From positions 35,451 to 99,450 of the forward strand of contig NZ_JH621261.1 in assembly GCF_000255455.1 (NCBI RefSeq): a stretch of DNA of 64,000 nt, in the 5' to 3' direction. The notes below the pieces were generated by a model. That model searched no databases. It worked only from the letters and a program-made list of their open reading frames with translations, and had not been told where the DNA came from. The position numbers and the translations under genes are program-made. Shown here piece by piece: positions 26,598-36,800 of the stretch (its first letter is position 1; each line of letters begins with the position of its first letter). The stretch comes from Aquimarina agarilytica ZC1 (GTDB lineage: Bacteria; Bacteroidota; Bacteroidia; Flavobacteriales; Flavobacteriaceae).

Positions 26598-27440
26598 TCA
26601 ATTTTTCCCGATAGCTTCTTTTTTGAATGCTCTAGGTGAAACACCAACACTTTTTTTAAATAATTTGCTAAGTTGAGAAGCATCATTATAGCCTAAATGG
26701 AAGGCTATTTCTTTAAAAGATTGGTCAGAATAATTTATTAAACGTTTAGTTTCTAATATGATACGTTGCTGTATTATTTGTAATGGGCTAGTTTTTAGTT
26801 GATTAAAGTTATTGGATAATGTTTTTGGGGATTTAAAAAGTTTGTCGGCATAGAATGAAACTTGATGTTCAGTTTTAAAATGTTCTTCAACTAATATGTT
26901 AAATTGACGTAATAAATCTTGTTTTGGTGCACTTTCGTTAGAAGCGGTTTGTTGTGATTTTAATAAACGAGTAGAACGTATAATAAAGTTTTTAATTAGT
27001 ATCCGCAGCATTTCTGCCTGTATTGAGTCAGCGGTAGAGATTTCATCTATAATATCGTTATGTAATGAGTTAAATTTAGAAATTTCTTCTGCGCCAAGCG
27101 AAAAAATAGGATTCACATTGTGAGAAAAGAAAAGTACGCCCATGCAATTCACCTCTTTGTCATGATCCTTGATACAATAAAATTCACGATTAAATTGATA
27201 CATTATTACCTGATCAGTATGATTAATACAACTAAGGTGCTGATTAGGGGTTAAAGAAATAATTTTATCTGGTTCAACGCTTACTTGAATACCATCTATA
27301 GATAATTTTAGGAGGTCTTTAGTTGCTCTTATAAAAGTAAAAGCCTCAAGCTTTTTTTCTGTAGCATACTTTTCCAATAATTGATGATCCCCAACAGTGA
27401 GCTTTGCGTTGGTATGCGGTTCATTAAAACTATATATCAT
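26598..27440 (-). CDS. AraC-family transcriptional regulator
   Basis: A 280-residue regulator. The N-terminal sensor half (about 1-160) looks like a cupin-type ligand domain. The C-terminal double helix-turn-helix (about 180-275) reads FYADKLFKSPKTLSNNF, SFKEIAFHLGYNDASQLSKLF and KKSVGVSPRAFKKE, which is classical AraC/XylS. The ligand is unknown. Its position between cydAB and the cupredoxin gene, all on the minus strand, suggests that it may control one or both, but the 212-nt gap to cydB points to a separate promoter. Confidence 0.88.
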   Translation of the reverse strand: MIYSFNEPHTNAKLTVGDHQLLEKYATEKKLEAFTFIRATKDLLKLSIDGIQVSVEPDKIISLTPNQHLSCINHTDQVIMYQFNREFYCIKDHDKEVNCMGVLFFSHNVNPIFSLGAEEISKFNSLHNDIIDEISTADSIQAEMLRILIKNFIIRSTRLLKSQQTASNESAPKQDLLRQFNILVEEHFKTEHQVSFYADKLFKSPKTLSNNFNQLKTSPLQIIQQRIILETKRLINYSDQSFKEIAFHLGYNDASQLSKLFKKSVGVSPRAFKKEAIGKN

Positions 27441-27652
27441 AAGTTATTTAATTAGTAACCAGATGTACTATTTATTGTGAGTAAAAATGAACTAGTTCGA
27501 TTCGTTGATTTATTTTGGAACATTTTTATTCGTATTTATTTCAAAATAGTTCATATGTCCTATGTTTACGAAGTGATAGTCGTTGGTTAACTAAAACACT
27601 TACTTTGGTATACAGGTAATTAGTATACTATTATATAAAAAAATAATGAGTT

Positions 27653-28672
27653 TTAGCGTTCCAGTATTTTAATCATTTTAAATGATTTTAATAAATGAAA
27701 TAAGCCAGGCAAAATAACGGATCCACCAATAATAAGTGAAATGCCTAATACTTTAATAACACTATTAGGGGCTATTTCATTTAAAATATTTATACTCCCC
27801 GATGTGGTAAATAGCATATTGGGGAAAATAGGCGCTAGTGCTGCAATGAGTATTAATAGTACTTGAATACCTGCAAAAAATCGACTGTAAATACGACGTT
27901 CATTTTTTATACTCATCCACAATGGGTAGAGTAATACTGCAGATATGCTTATGGCGCTGATAGTAATATAATTGTGTAGAAAAATGTTAATAAATGGAAT
28001 ATCCATATAAAAACCATAACAAATAGTTATAAAACCTACGATAACAACAATAACGGTAGCAATAATGGCTTTTCTAACATAAATTTTTCGAGTTTCATTT
28101 TCAGCCTCGCCAATTAAAAGTACCGATGATAAAAAAGCGCAAAGTGATGCAAAAAATAGACCAGTAAATATGGAAAATCCATTGAGCCATGAGTCTATAT
28201 ACAATGCTTTAAATGAATATGGTATGATAGAGTCAGCAATAATTATTTTTCCACTGAGTAAGGCTCCAAAGGTGATCCCTAAAAAAATAGGAGTAACCAG
28301 GCTTGATATTTTAAACATCCAATCATATATGATTTGAGAATTGTCTTTAAAAGCATCATAATGTCTAAAAACAAAAGCAACACCTCGGAGTGTTATTCCT
28401 AAAAGCATAAGGGTTATTGGGATGTGTAATGAAATCATTAAAATGTTATAAAATGAAGGGAATCCTACCCAAAGGATAACAATCATGATAATAATCCATA
28501 TGTGATTGGCTTCCCAAACAGGACCCATTACACGGTAGACTGTTTTTTTTGTGATGGCTTGATTTTCTTTTGAAGAAAACAATTCAACAATCCCAGCTCC
28601 AAAATCGGCTCCAGCTAATAATACATATAGCAACAATGAAAAAGCTAGAAAAAATAAAACAACGTATATCAT
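27653..28672 (-). CDS. cydB: cytochrome bd ubiquinol/menaquinol oxidase subunit II
   Basis: A 339-residue polytopic subunit of the high-affinity terminal oxidase. The N terminus LLYVLLAGADFGAGIVELF has the typical CydB GADFGAG motif, and GPVWEANHIWIIIMIVILWVGFPSFY is the conserved second segment. It overlaps cydA by 4 nt (ATGA type), so translation is coupled. It pairs with CydA to reduce O2 to water at low oxygen. Confidence 0.94.
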   Translation of the reverse strand: MIYVVLFFLAFSLLLYVLLAGADFGAGIVELFSSKENQAITKKTVYRVMGPVWEANHIWIIIMIVILWVGFPSFYNILMISLHIPITLMLLGITLRGVAFVFRHYDAFKDNSQIIYDWMFKISSLVTPIFLGITFGALLSGKIIIADSIIPYSFKALYIDSWLNGFSIFTGLFFASLCAFLSSVLLIGEAENETRKIYVRKAIIATVIVVIVGFITICYGFYMDIPFINIFLHNYITISAISISAVLLYPLWMSIKNERRIYSRFFAGIQVLLILIAALAPIFPNMLFTTSGSINILNEIAPNSVIKVLGISLIIGGSVILPGLFHLLKSFKMIKILER

Positions 28673-29997
28673 AAGGAAGTAGTGTTAGGAGTGGAGTGAT
28701 CAGTTGAGTTCAATGCTTTTATTTGTCTACTCATTAACCAAGTAACAGCAATTGTGAGTGAGGTATATACCAAAATATACATATAAAAGCTATATATGAT
28801 TCCAGGAACTGGAGTGACAGCATCTTTGGTTTTCATAATTCCATGAATGATCCACGGTTGTCTACCTACTTCGGTAACAATCCAGCCAGCTTCAAGAGCA
28901 ATGAACCCCATAGGAGCTAATAGGCTAAAAAGTAACCAAAAGTATCGTTTGTTAAACCATTCTTTTTTTCGTGAAAGCGTTATAAAAAATAAGATGCCAG
29001 CAAACAATAACAAAGTACCAAGTCCTACCATAATTTGAAATGCATAATGCACAATGGCTACTTTAGGACGTTCATCAGCAGGAAAATCATTTAATCCTTT
29101 TACTTCGGCATCAAAATCACCGAAAGCTAAAAAAGATAAGGCTTTTGGTATAGCAATTTTGTAATTTACCTCTTGCTTTTCTTCATTTACAATACCTCCA
29201 ATATACAAAGGAGCACCTTTTTCTGTATGGTAATGAGCTTCCATAGCGGCTAATTTAGCAGGTTGTCTTTTGGCTATATCCTTAGCAGAAATATCCCCAC
29301 TAATAGGTTGTAAAATAGCTGCGATAGCTCCAAAACTTAGGGCTATTTTAAATGCTTTTTTATGTAAGTCAATATTTCGTTTTTTTAGTATTTGATATGC
29401 ATGAATACCAGCTACTGCAAAACCAGTTGCCGTAAAGGCTGCCAGTGTCATATGCAAAGCTTGAGTAAACCAAGCAGGATTAAATAAAGCACTTATTGGA
29501 TCAATATTTAAAAACTGTCCATCAATGTAATCAAAACCTGATGGAGCATTCATCCAACCATTGGCCGACACTACTAAAATTCCCGATGCAACACCAGAAA
29601 TACCGACAATAATACCTGTAAACCAATGGAATTTTTCGTTAATTTTATCCCATCCATATAAATAAAATCCTAAGGCCAATGCTTCTACAAAAAAGGCTGC
29701 ACCTTCCAATGAAAATGGCATACCAATTATAGGGCCTGCATGCTTCATAAACTCGGGCCAAAGTAATCCAAGTTCAAATGAAAGCGCTGTACCAGAAACT
29801 GCACCAGTAACAAAAAAGATAGCCACTCCCTTTTGCCATGATTTAGTTAATTTTAAGTAGATTGGATCTCGAGTTTTTAGCCATTTTTTATGAGATACAA
29901 CCATGAAAAATGGCATTACCATTCCGATGCAAGCAAACACAATATGAAAGATTAATGTAAAGGCCATTTGTAGTCTTGCTGCATCTAAATTTTCCAT
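28669..29997 (-). CDS. cydA: cytochrome bd oxidase subunit I
   Basis: Subunit I of about 442 residues carrying hemes b558, b595 and d. The start at ATG 29997 (MENLDAARLQMAF) places the heme-ligand His in FTLIFHIVF at the expected position; an upstream in-frame start at 30042 adds a non-conserved tail. GWIVTEVGRQPWIIHG matches the conserved GRQPW region. The quinol-binding Q-loop is of the short type common outside enterobacteria. No cydX-like small subunit was recognised. In the genome shown, cydAB is the only terminal oxidase. Confidence 0.94.
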   Translation of the reverse strand: MENLDAARLQMAFTLIFHIVFACIGMVMPFFMVVSHKKWLKTRDPIYLKLTKSWQKGVAIFFVTGAVSGTALSFELGLLWPEFMKHAGPIIGMPFSLEGAAFFVEALALGFYLYGWDKINEKFHWFTGIIVGISGVASGILVVSANGWMNAPSGFDYIDGQFLNIDPISALFNPAWFTQALHMTLAAFTATGFAVAGIHAYQILKKRNIDLHKKAFKIALSFGAIAAILQPISGDISAKDIAKRQPAKLAAMEAHYHTEKGAPLYIGGIVNEEKQEVNYKIAIPKALSFLAFGDFDAEVKGLNDFPADERPKVAIVHYAFQIMVGLGTLLLFAGILFFITLSRKKEWFNKRYFWLLFSLLAPMGFIALEAGWIVTEVGRQPWIIHGIMKTKDAVTPVPGIIYSFYMYILVYTSLTIAVTWLMSRQIKALNSTDHSTPNTTSL

Positions 29998-30209
29998 ACG
30001 TAAAATTATTTTAAAATTGCTTTGGTAAAGATACATTAGCATGCGATTTTATGTCTTATTTTTGCAGAAATATTGGACCTAAAAACCTATAAATAAAAGT
30101 TAAAAAAATGTCAGTTGAAACTTACTTTTTCGACTATGGTTTTTTATTAGTAAATTAGTAAATGTTTAAGTGTGTTTATCACAGGCTATTAGGTTGAATA
30201 AATAGTAAT

Positions 30210-32585
30210 ATGAAGTATTTAAATGACAATATAGAGTCGCCTTTTATATTAAAAGTAAGTTTTAATAGTTACTTGAATCGTTATGAAGAATTAGCGAAGA
30301 GTAGTGATGCCTTTTTGTCTGCTAAGGCGCAACGAATTTTAGAAGTACAAGCACCTTATCCTATTTTAAGAGAGGGGTTTAGTGATATATCATTGTTAAG
30401 TAAATACGAAAAAGAAATACAATTTATTTTACAAGATGCCTTTAGCGAGGTACTCACTTTGAATGAAATTAAAACGGCTTCGGTTCCTTTTCATAATTAT
30501 ATTTTTAATACATCTCAACGTTTCAAGAATATTTTAGCTGCAGCAGGAGATGATTTCGAACTTACTATTGAAAACATACCCGAAGATGATCGTTATATAA
30601 TTGCTTGTACCATTATATTAAACTTTTGTTATGGCTTTAATATAAATATCAAGCGTCCTTTTTTTTATAAAATACCTGATTCAAATGGAATTATGCGTTA
30701 TTATAAAATTTTGTATAACGCAGATTTTATGGAGATTCATCCTACAGATAAGGCAACACCAATAATGCAAAGTGATTTTGATGAACTTTTAGATAATTAT
30801 GATAATATAGATTTATGGAAAGAAAAATTTCCCGAGAATAGTTATTTATTTAAGGGGTTTGTGATATCAAATATTTTTGATGTTACCGACGATCAATCTA
30901 TTTCTAACATAAAGTCTAATTTAATTGGAAGTGATAAAAAGAAGGATGGAAATTTTATAAACCAATTCGAATCTATATTCCAGTCACTGCTTAATATTAA
31001 GGATTTAAAAGTAGGTTTTTCAATATATAATGATGAAGAACAAACATTTGAGCGTGTTTATGGCACTAAAATGAATAGCTTTTTATTACATAATTCTGAC
31101 ACAAAAAAGTGTAAAACTTGCTTGTGTGATTGGAGTCATAAACGTTTACTAAAAGAAAATAAATATGTGGCGATATCTGATGTGGATAAAATGTATGATA
31201 AATTTGATGATAAAATACCTCAAATAGGCATATTACAGCAACAGCAAATTAAGAGTGCTATTTTAGCACCTGTAGCTAATGAAGAAGGTTTATTTGGTGT
31301 TTTAGAATTGGTTTCGAGCAAATCAAAAGTACTTAATAGTATAAATGCGAATAAATTAATTGATGTAATGCCACATATTATAGCGGCTGTTGAGCATTCA
31401 AAAGAAGAAGAAGAAAATTTAATAGAAGCTATTATACAGAAAGAATGTACATCCATACATCCTAGTGTGCATTGGAAATTTAAGAGTGAAGCTAAAAGAT
31501 ATATCAGAGAACAATTAAATGGAAATCAAGTTTCATTTAATAAATTAGCTTTCAAAGAAGTATATCCTTTATATGGGCAGATAGACATCAAAGGATCTTC
31601 GGAGGCACGTAATTGGGCAACAAAACAAGATTTGTCATTACAGTTACAAAGCGCTAAAGAGGTGCTTAAAAGTGCTTTTAGTTTAGATTCACTACCAGTG
31701 TATGAACAATATTTATTTCAAATTGATACTTTTTTACAGGATTTAGAAAAAGGATTTCAAGTAGATAGCGAACAAAAAATAACTTCTTTTTTAAAGAAAA
31801 GCATTAATAAACTTTTCAAGCATATAAAAAAGACGTCACATTTATCAACACAAATAAAACAATATTTTGACAGTGTTGATAGTGAATTACATGTACATTA
31901 TAATCATAGGAAAAATTATGACGAAACGATTACTTTAGTAAATAAAAGGATGGCTGCTTTATTAGATGTAAAGCAGATAGATGCGCAAAAAATGTATCCT
32001 CATTATTTTGAACGTTATAAGACAGATGGGGTGGAGCATAGCATGTACATAGGGGAGTCAATTACAAAAGAGGATAGTTTCAATTCTTTGTATTTATATA
32101 ATCTAAGGTTATGGCAATTACAAGTAATGTGCGAAATGGAAAATACTTTTTATCAAATGCAACCTAATTTCCCCGTAGCCATGGACGTTGCATCAATGAT
32201 TTTAGTATTTAATACACCATTAACAATCAGTTTCCGAATGGATGAAAAGCAATTTGATGTTGATGGAACTTATAATGCCCGTTATGAAGTTGTTAAAAAG
32301 CGTGTGGATAAAGCCTATGTAAAAGGAACAAATGAGCGCATTACCCAAAAAGGAAAAATCGCCATTGTGTATTCGCACAAAGAAGATGAAAGAGAGTATT
32401 TGAAATACATTAACTTTTTACAATCAAAACAGTATTTAGATACGGATGTTGAAATTGTTGAGCTAGAGGATTTACAAGCGGTAACAGGGTTAAAAGCCAT
32501 TCGTGTTAGTGTATTGTACAAACAGAATCTAACAGACAAACAAGTATATACTTATGATGATTTAATGAAAATAATTAATGAATAA
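30210..32585 (+). CDS. large GAF-domain protein, unknown function
   Basis: A 791-residue cytosolic protein with no signal or membrane segment. An unrecognised N-terminal half is followed by a GAF-like domain (about 245-395: LKVGFSIYND, KYVAISDVDKMYD, IKSAILAPVANEEGLFGVLELVSS). Within it lies a compact Cys cluster C301-K-T-C304-L-C306 followed by DWSHKRLL, which could bind a metal or react to redox state. The long C-terminal part (about 400-791) is mainly helical and unrecognised. Proteins of this size and pattern occur widely in Bacteroidetes as GAF proteins of unknown role. Divergent from cydA; TATTTTTG at 30057-30064 could be its -7 box. Confidence 0.7.
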   Translation: MKYLNDNIESPFILKVSFNSYLNRYEELAKSSDAFLSAKAQRILEVQAPYPILREGFSDISLLSKYEKEIQFILQDAFSEVLTLNEIKTASVPFHNYIFNTSQRFKNILAAAGDDFELTIENIPEDDRYIIACTIILNFCYGFNINIKRPFFYKIPDSNGIMRYYKILYNADFMEIHPTDKATPIMQSDFDELLDNYDNIDLWKEKFPENSYLFKGFVISNIFDVTDDQSISNIKSNLIGSDKKKDGNFINQFESIFQSLLNIKDLKVGFSIYNDEEQTFERVYGTKMNSFLLHNSDTKKCKTCLCDWSHKRLLKENKYVAISDVDKMYDKFDDKIPQIGILQQQQIKSAILAPVANEEGLFGVLELVSSKSKVLNSINANKLIDVMPHIIAAVEHSKEEEENLIEAIIQKECTSIHPSVHWKFKSEAKRYIREQLNGNQVSFNKLAFKEVYPLYGQIDIKGSSEARNWATKQDLSLQLQSAKEVLKSAFSLDSLPVYEQYLFQIDTFLQDLEKGFQVDSEQKITSFLKKSINKLFKHIKKTSHLSTQIKQYFDSVDSELHVHYNHRKNYDETITLVNKRMAALLDVKQIDAQKMYPHYFERYKTDGVEHSMYIGESITKEDSFNSLYLYNLRLWQLQVMCEMENTFYQMQPNFPVAMDVASMILVFNTPLTISFRMDEKQFDVDGTYNARYEVVKKRVDKAYVKGTNERITQKGKIAIVYSHKEDEREYLKYINFLQSKQYLDTDVEIVELEDLQAVTGLKAIRVSVLYKQNLTDKQVYTYDDLMKIINE

Positions 32586-32603
32586 TATAGCTGTCCATTA
32601 TTA

Positions 32604-33797
32604 CTATGCATAATAATGGAAGGCTATTGAAAAGGCACTTGCGCTGATAACAATACCTATAATAAAAAAGGTATAAGTAATTCTTAAAATTTTATATTTT
32701 CGATCAAGTACTTTTCCTAAAAAGTATAAATCTTTCGTCATTGATCCATACAAATAATCCTTGTCGTGCATAAGCTCATTCATAGCCCATTCAAATTCGT
32801 CAAGTTTCATTTTATGAAAATTACCAAAGAAAAGTAAATTCACTTTTTTATTTTTAACATCCTCCTTATTGAATTGCCCACTAGTAACATTAGGACGAGT
32901 AGCCAATACCGAAAGAATCATAGTGATTATAGTAAAAATCACAAAAATAACAGTAGGGTAAATCAAATAAGTATTTGAAGGATTGTCAAGTTTAGGAAGT
33001 AAATTGGCTAGTACAAGTGAAACAATTATGGCATTCACGGAGAGTAAAATATTTGCTTTGGTATCAGCAATATCACTGAGCGAAATATGGTTTCGTAACG
33101 TAACACGAAACATAGTTTCAATTCCTCGTTCGGGTAATATAGCTTTGTTTTGTTTGAATGAAAGTTCGGCTTTTTTTAATGCTGTTTTTTGAGCATCTGC
33201 CTTTAGTTTTTTTAAATCTTTTGTTAATTTAATTAAATTTTTATGTTTTCTTTTTTGCCAATTTTCAATGGCATAATTGGTATAAAATTGATGTTGTTGT
33301 GTTGAAAAATCAATGTTTTCTTGTGTCCATTCAATATCAGATAAATTTTTATTGAGTGTTAATTCCCATTCCGCTCTTAATAAATCACTCTGGTCAAAAA
33401 AATCTTTAGATCCAAAATGTGCACAATCGGCATCTCGAATAATTTTTTCTAAATTATTTTGAGGTTCATGTCCCATTTTAGTTGCTATAATAAGCTGAAG
33501 TATGATGCTTATTTGTGCCGCTGTCAAAAGGCTATCTTTTAAATGTTTTTTAGCAAGACTTACACTAGCTTCTTCATGATTAAGTTTATCTTTAATATAG
33601 CCAATATCGTGTAACCAAGCTGCTAGAGTAATTAGCTGAGTGTCTGTTTCGTTGAGTTGTTCTCCTTCACAAATTTCAATTACACTATTGACCACATTTT
33701 TAGTATGACTAAAACTATGATACAAAAAAGTTTGTGGTAAATTATTTTGCAGTAATTCAGAAACGTATTTTTCTGTTTCAAAGATTAAGCTTTTCAT
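32604..33797 (-). CDS. HD phosphohydrolase fused to a Pycsar-type transmembrane effector domain (PycTM)
   Basis: A 397-residue protein. The N-terminal HD domain (about 15-195) has H27, H31, WLHDIGY (H63-D64), H110 and RDADCAHFG (D122/D124), the metal and phosphoesterase residues. The C-terminal region (about 225-397) matches DUF5706/PycTM: FRVTLRNHISLSDIADTKAN, two helices at about 250-268 and 280-299, a soluble segment with MNELMHDKDYLYGSMTKD, and a final helix at about 372-393. PycTM effectors respond to cCMP/cUMP in the Pycsar anti-phage system. Here no cyclase lies nearby and the fusion occurs among ordinary genes, so a housekeeping second-messenger role is also possible. Faces its convergent GAF neighbour with an 18-nt gap. 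Confidence 0.8.
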   Translation of the reverse strand: MKSLIFETEKYVSELLQNNLPQTFLYHSFSHTKNVVNSVIEICEGEQLNETDTQLITLAAWLHDIGYIKDKLNHEEASVSLAKKHLKDSLLTAAQISIILQLIIATKMGHEPQNNLEKIIRDADCAHFGSKDFFDQSDLLRAEWELTLNKNLSDIEWTQENIDFSTQQHQFYTNYAIENWQKRKHKNLIKLTKDLKKLKADAQKTALKKAELSFKQNKAILPERGIETMFRVTLRNHISLSDIADTKANILLSVNAIIVSLVLANLLPKLDNPSNTYLIYPTVIFVIFTIITMILSVLATRPNVTSGQFNKEDVKNKKVNLLFFGNFHKMKLDEFEWAMNELMHDKDYLYGSMTKDLYFLGKVLDRKYKILRITYTFFIIGIVISASAFSIAFHYYA

Positions 33798-33841
33798 TTA
33801 AAAGAATTATTTTTACTAAAATAGTTAATTAATCTATCATT

Positions 33842-36800
33842 ATGGGATGTCGACAAGGCCTCATCTTTATTTTAGTATCCTTTTTATTGAGTGCTTGTGC
33901 CACTTATGATTTACAATTAAAAGACGAAAACACACAGGTTTCCTATCCATTTGATAAAGAAATTTTACATTCTTTTTATTTAATTGGCGATGCGGGAAAC
34001 TCAAAATTGGGAACCGAAAGTGACGCACTTGGTTTATTTAAAAAACATATAAAAAAAGCAAATAAAAATAGTACAGCTCTTTTTTTGGGAGATAATATTT
34101 ATCCTAAAGGTCTTCCTGCAAAGGGGAGTGAGTTTAGAAACTTTGCTACACACCAATTGAATGTACAAACAGAGGCTGTTCGTGATTTTAAAGGAAACGC
34201 TATCTTTATTCCAGGAAATCATGATTGGTATTCTGGTATAAAAGGAGTAAAAAGGCAAGAAAAGTATATTGAAAATATATTAGGGAAACACTCTTTTCTC
34301 CCACAGAATGGTTGTCCTATAAAAAGAATAAAAATAGGGACAGCTATTGATCTAATTATAGTGGATTCACATTGGTACATCACTAATTGGAATAAACAAC
34401 CAACAATAAATGATGATTGTGATATAAAAACAAGGCAGCAGTTTTTTGATGAATTTGAAAGTTTAATAAAAAAGGCGAGGGGTAAAACCACATTAATAGC
34501 ATTACATCACCCAATATTTACTAACGGCCCTCATGGAGGGCAGTTTTCATTTAAAAGCCATATGAAACCACTCCCTATTTTGGGTAGCTTAAAAAATGTG
34601 TTACGGAATACTAGTGGAATTGCCAATGTTGATCAAATAGGAGTACGTTACATGGAGTTAAAAAAACGTATTGTAACGCTTGCGCAAGAAAATAAGAAAG
34701 TCATTTTTGTATCGGGTCATGAGCATAGTTTGGAATATTCAACTCAAGATAATTTACACCAAATAATTAGTGGATCTGGTGCAAATGAGAGTCCTACTCG
34801 TTTAAGGAAAAACGGTAAATTTTCAATTGGGAGACAAGGTTTTGCAAGGTTGGATGTATTCAAAGATGGTTCTTCTTTTGTAAGATTCTATACCGCAAAT
34901 GATGAGAAATTAGTATATCAAACAGTAGTATTGCCCGAAGATGAAATCATTGGAGGTGTAACTTATAAAGCCGATTTCCCTTCTCAAGTAAAGGCATCTA
35001 TTTATACAGAAAAAGAAATAACAAAAAGTAAGTTTCATAAAGCTACATGGGGTAAACGTTACCGAAAAGATTATGGAGTTGAAGTAAATGTACCTACTGT
35101 AAATTTAGATACATTGTTTGGAGGTTTATCGCCAGTGCGAAGAGGAGGTGGGCACCAATCAAAATCGTTACGTTTAAAAAATAACAAAGGACAAGAATAT
35201 GTGATGCGCGCTATGCATAAAGAGGCATTACAATATTTACAAGCGGTCGCTTTTAAAGAAAAATATATTGAAGGACAATTCAATAACACTTACCCCGAGC
35301 GATTACTTACCGATGTTTTTGCAGGATCTTATCCTTATGCTCCCTATGCTATAGGTAGTTTAGCAGATGCTATTAAGGTGTTTCATACCAATCCCACATT
35401 ATATTTTGTACCCAAACAAAAAGCCTTAGGGCAATATAATGTTGATTATGGAGATGAACTTTATATGATAGAAGAACGAGCAGCCTCTGGTCATGGAGAA
35501 ACTGCTAGCTTTGGTTTTTCTAATGAATTAATTAGTACATACGATTTATTAAAAAAATTATTAAAAAACCAAAAACATCACGTTGATGAATCAGCTTACA
35601 TAAGAGCCCGTTTGTTTGATATGCTTATTGGTGATTGGGATAGGCATGAAGACCAATGGCGTTGGGCAACATTTAAAGAAGAAGATAAAACAATTTATAG
35701 ACCAGTTCCTAGGGATAGAGATCAAGCTTTCTCTATAATGGATGATGGTTTTTTATTAGGAATTTTAACCACAATTATTCCTGATATTCGTTTACTGCGT
35801 AGTTATGAAGAAGAATTAAAGAGTGTAAAATGGTTTAACTTAGAACCTTATCCATTAGATGTTGCTTTAATTAATAGTGCTAATAAAAAGGATTGGGACG
35901 CCGAGGTTACTTTTATACAAACACACTTAACAAAGGATGTCATTGACAAAGCGTTTCAGGCTTTCCCAAAAGAGGTTGATCAGATAACTGTACAAAATAT
36001 TAAAACTAAATTACTGGGCAGAATAAAAAACATACAACAAATTTCAGATGCTTATTATGCTCATATTAATAGATTTTCTGTTGTTAAAGGAACAAATAAA
36101 GATGATCGGTTTGAAATTAAAAGATATCCTAATGGTAAAACAACAATTAAAGGCTATCGAATTATAAAAGGAGAAAAAGGGTTCATGTTTCATGAACGTA
36201 CCTATAGTCATAAAGAAACTAAAGAACTATGGGTTTATGGATTAGATGATACAGATTATTTTGAAGTATCTGGAAAAGGAGATCATTATATACCCATTCG
36301 ATTAATTGGGGGGCAAAATAAGGATACTTACCATATTAAAAATGGGAAAAAAGTTCATTTGTATGATTATAAATCTAAAAAAAGTGAATTTATAACCAAT
36401 AAAGGAAAAAAGAAGCTTACCGATGATTATGATACTAATGTGTATAATTATAAAAAATTAAAAAATAGTTTAAATCAGTTTTTGCCAGTTATTGGTTATA
36501 ATCCGGATGATGGTTTTAGGGTAGGTTTTTCCAACACCTTTACTTTTTATAGATTTGAACGAAATCCATTTACCTCTCAGCATAATATTTCAGCAGATTT
36601 GTATTTTGCAACACAGGGTTTTGATTTGAATTATTCCAGTGAATTTGCTAATGTTTTTGGAAATTGGAATTTCGGTTTTAGTTCACAATTTACAAGTCCT
36701 AATTATAGTATTAACTTTTTTGGTTTTGGAAATGAAACTATAAATCCAAATGTGGAAAATGAAAAACAATTTGATTTAGACTATAACAGAGTTAAGCTAA

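Noticed and set aside
32604..33797. A complete Pycsar anti-phage system
   Set aside because: No uridylate or cytidylate cyclase gene lies nearby; neighbours are ordinary genes. Kept only as a domain fusion.
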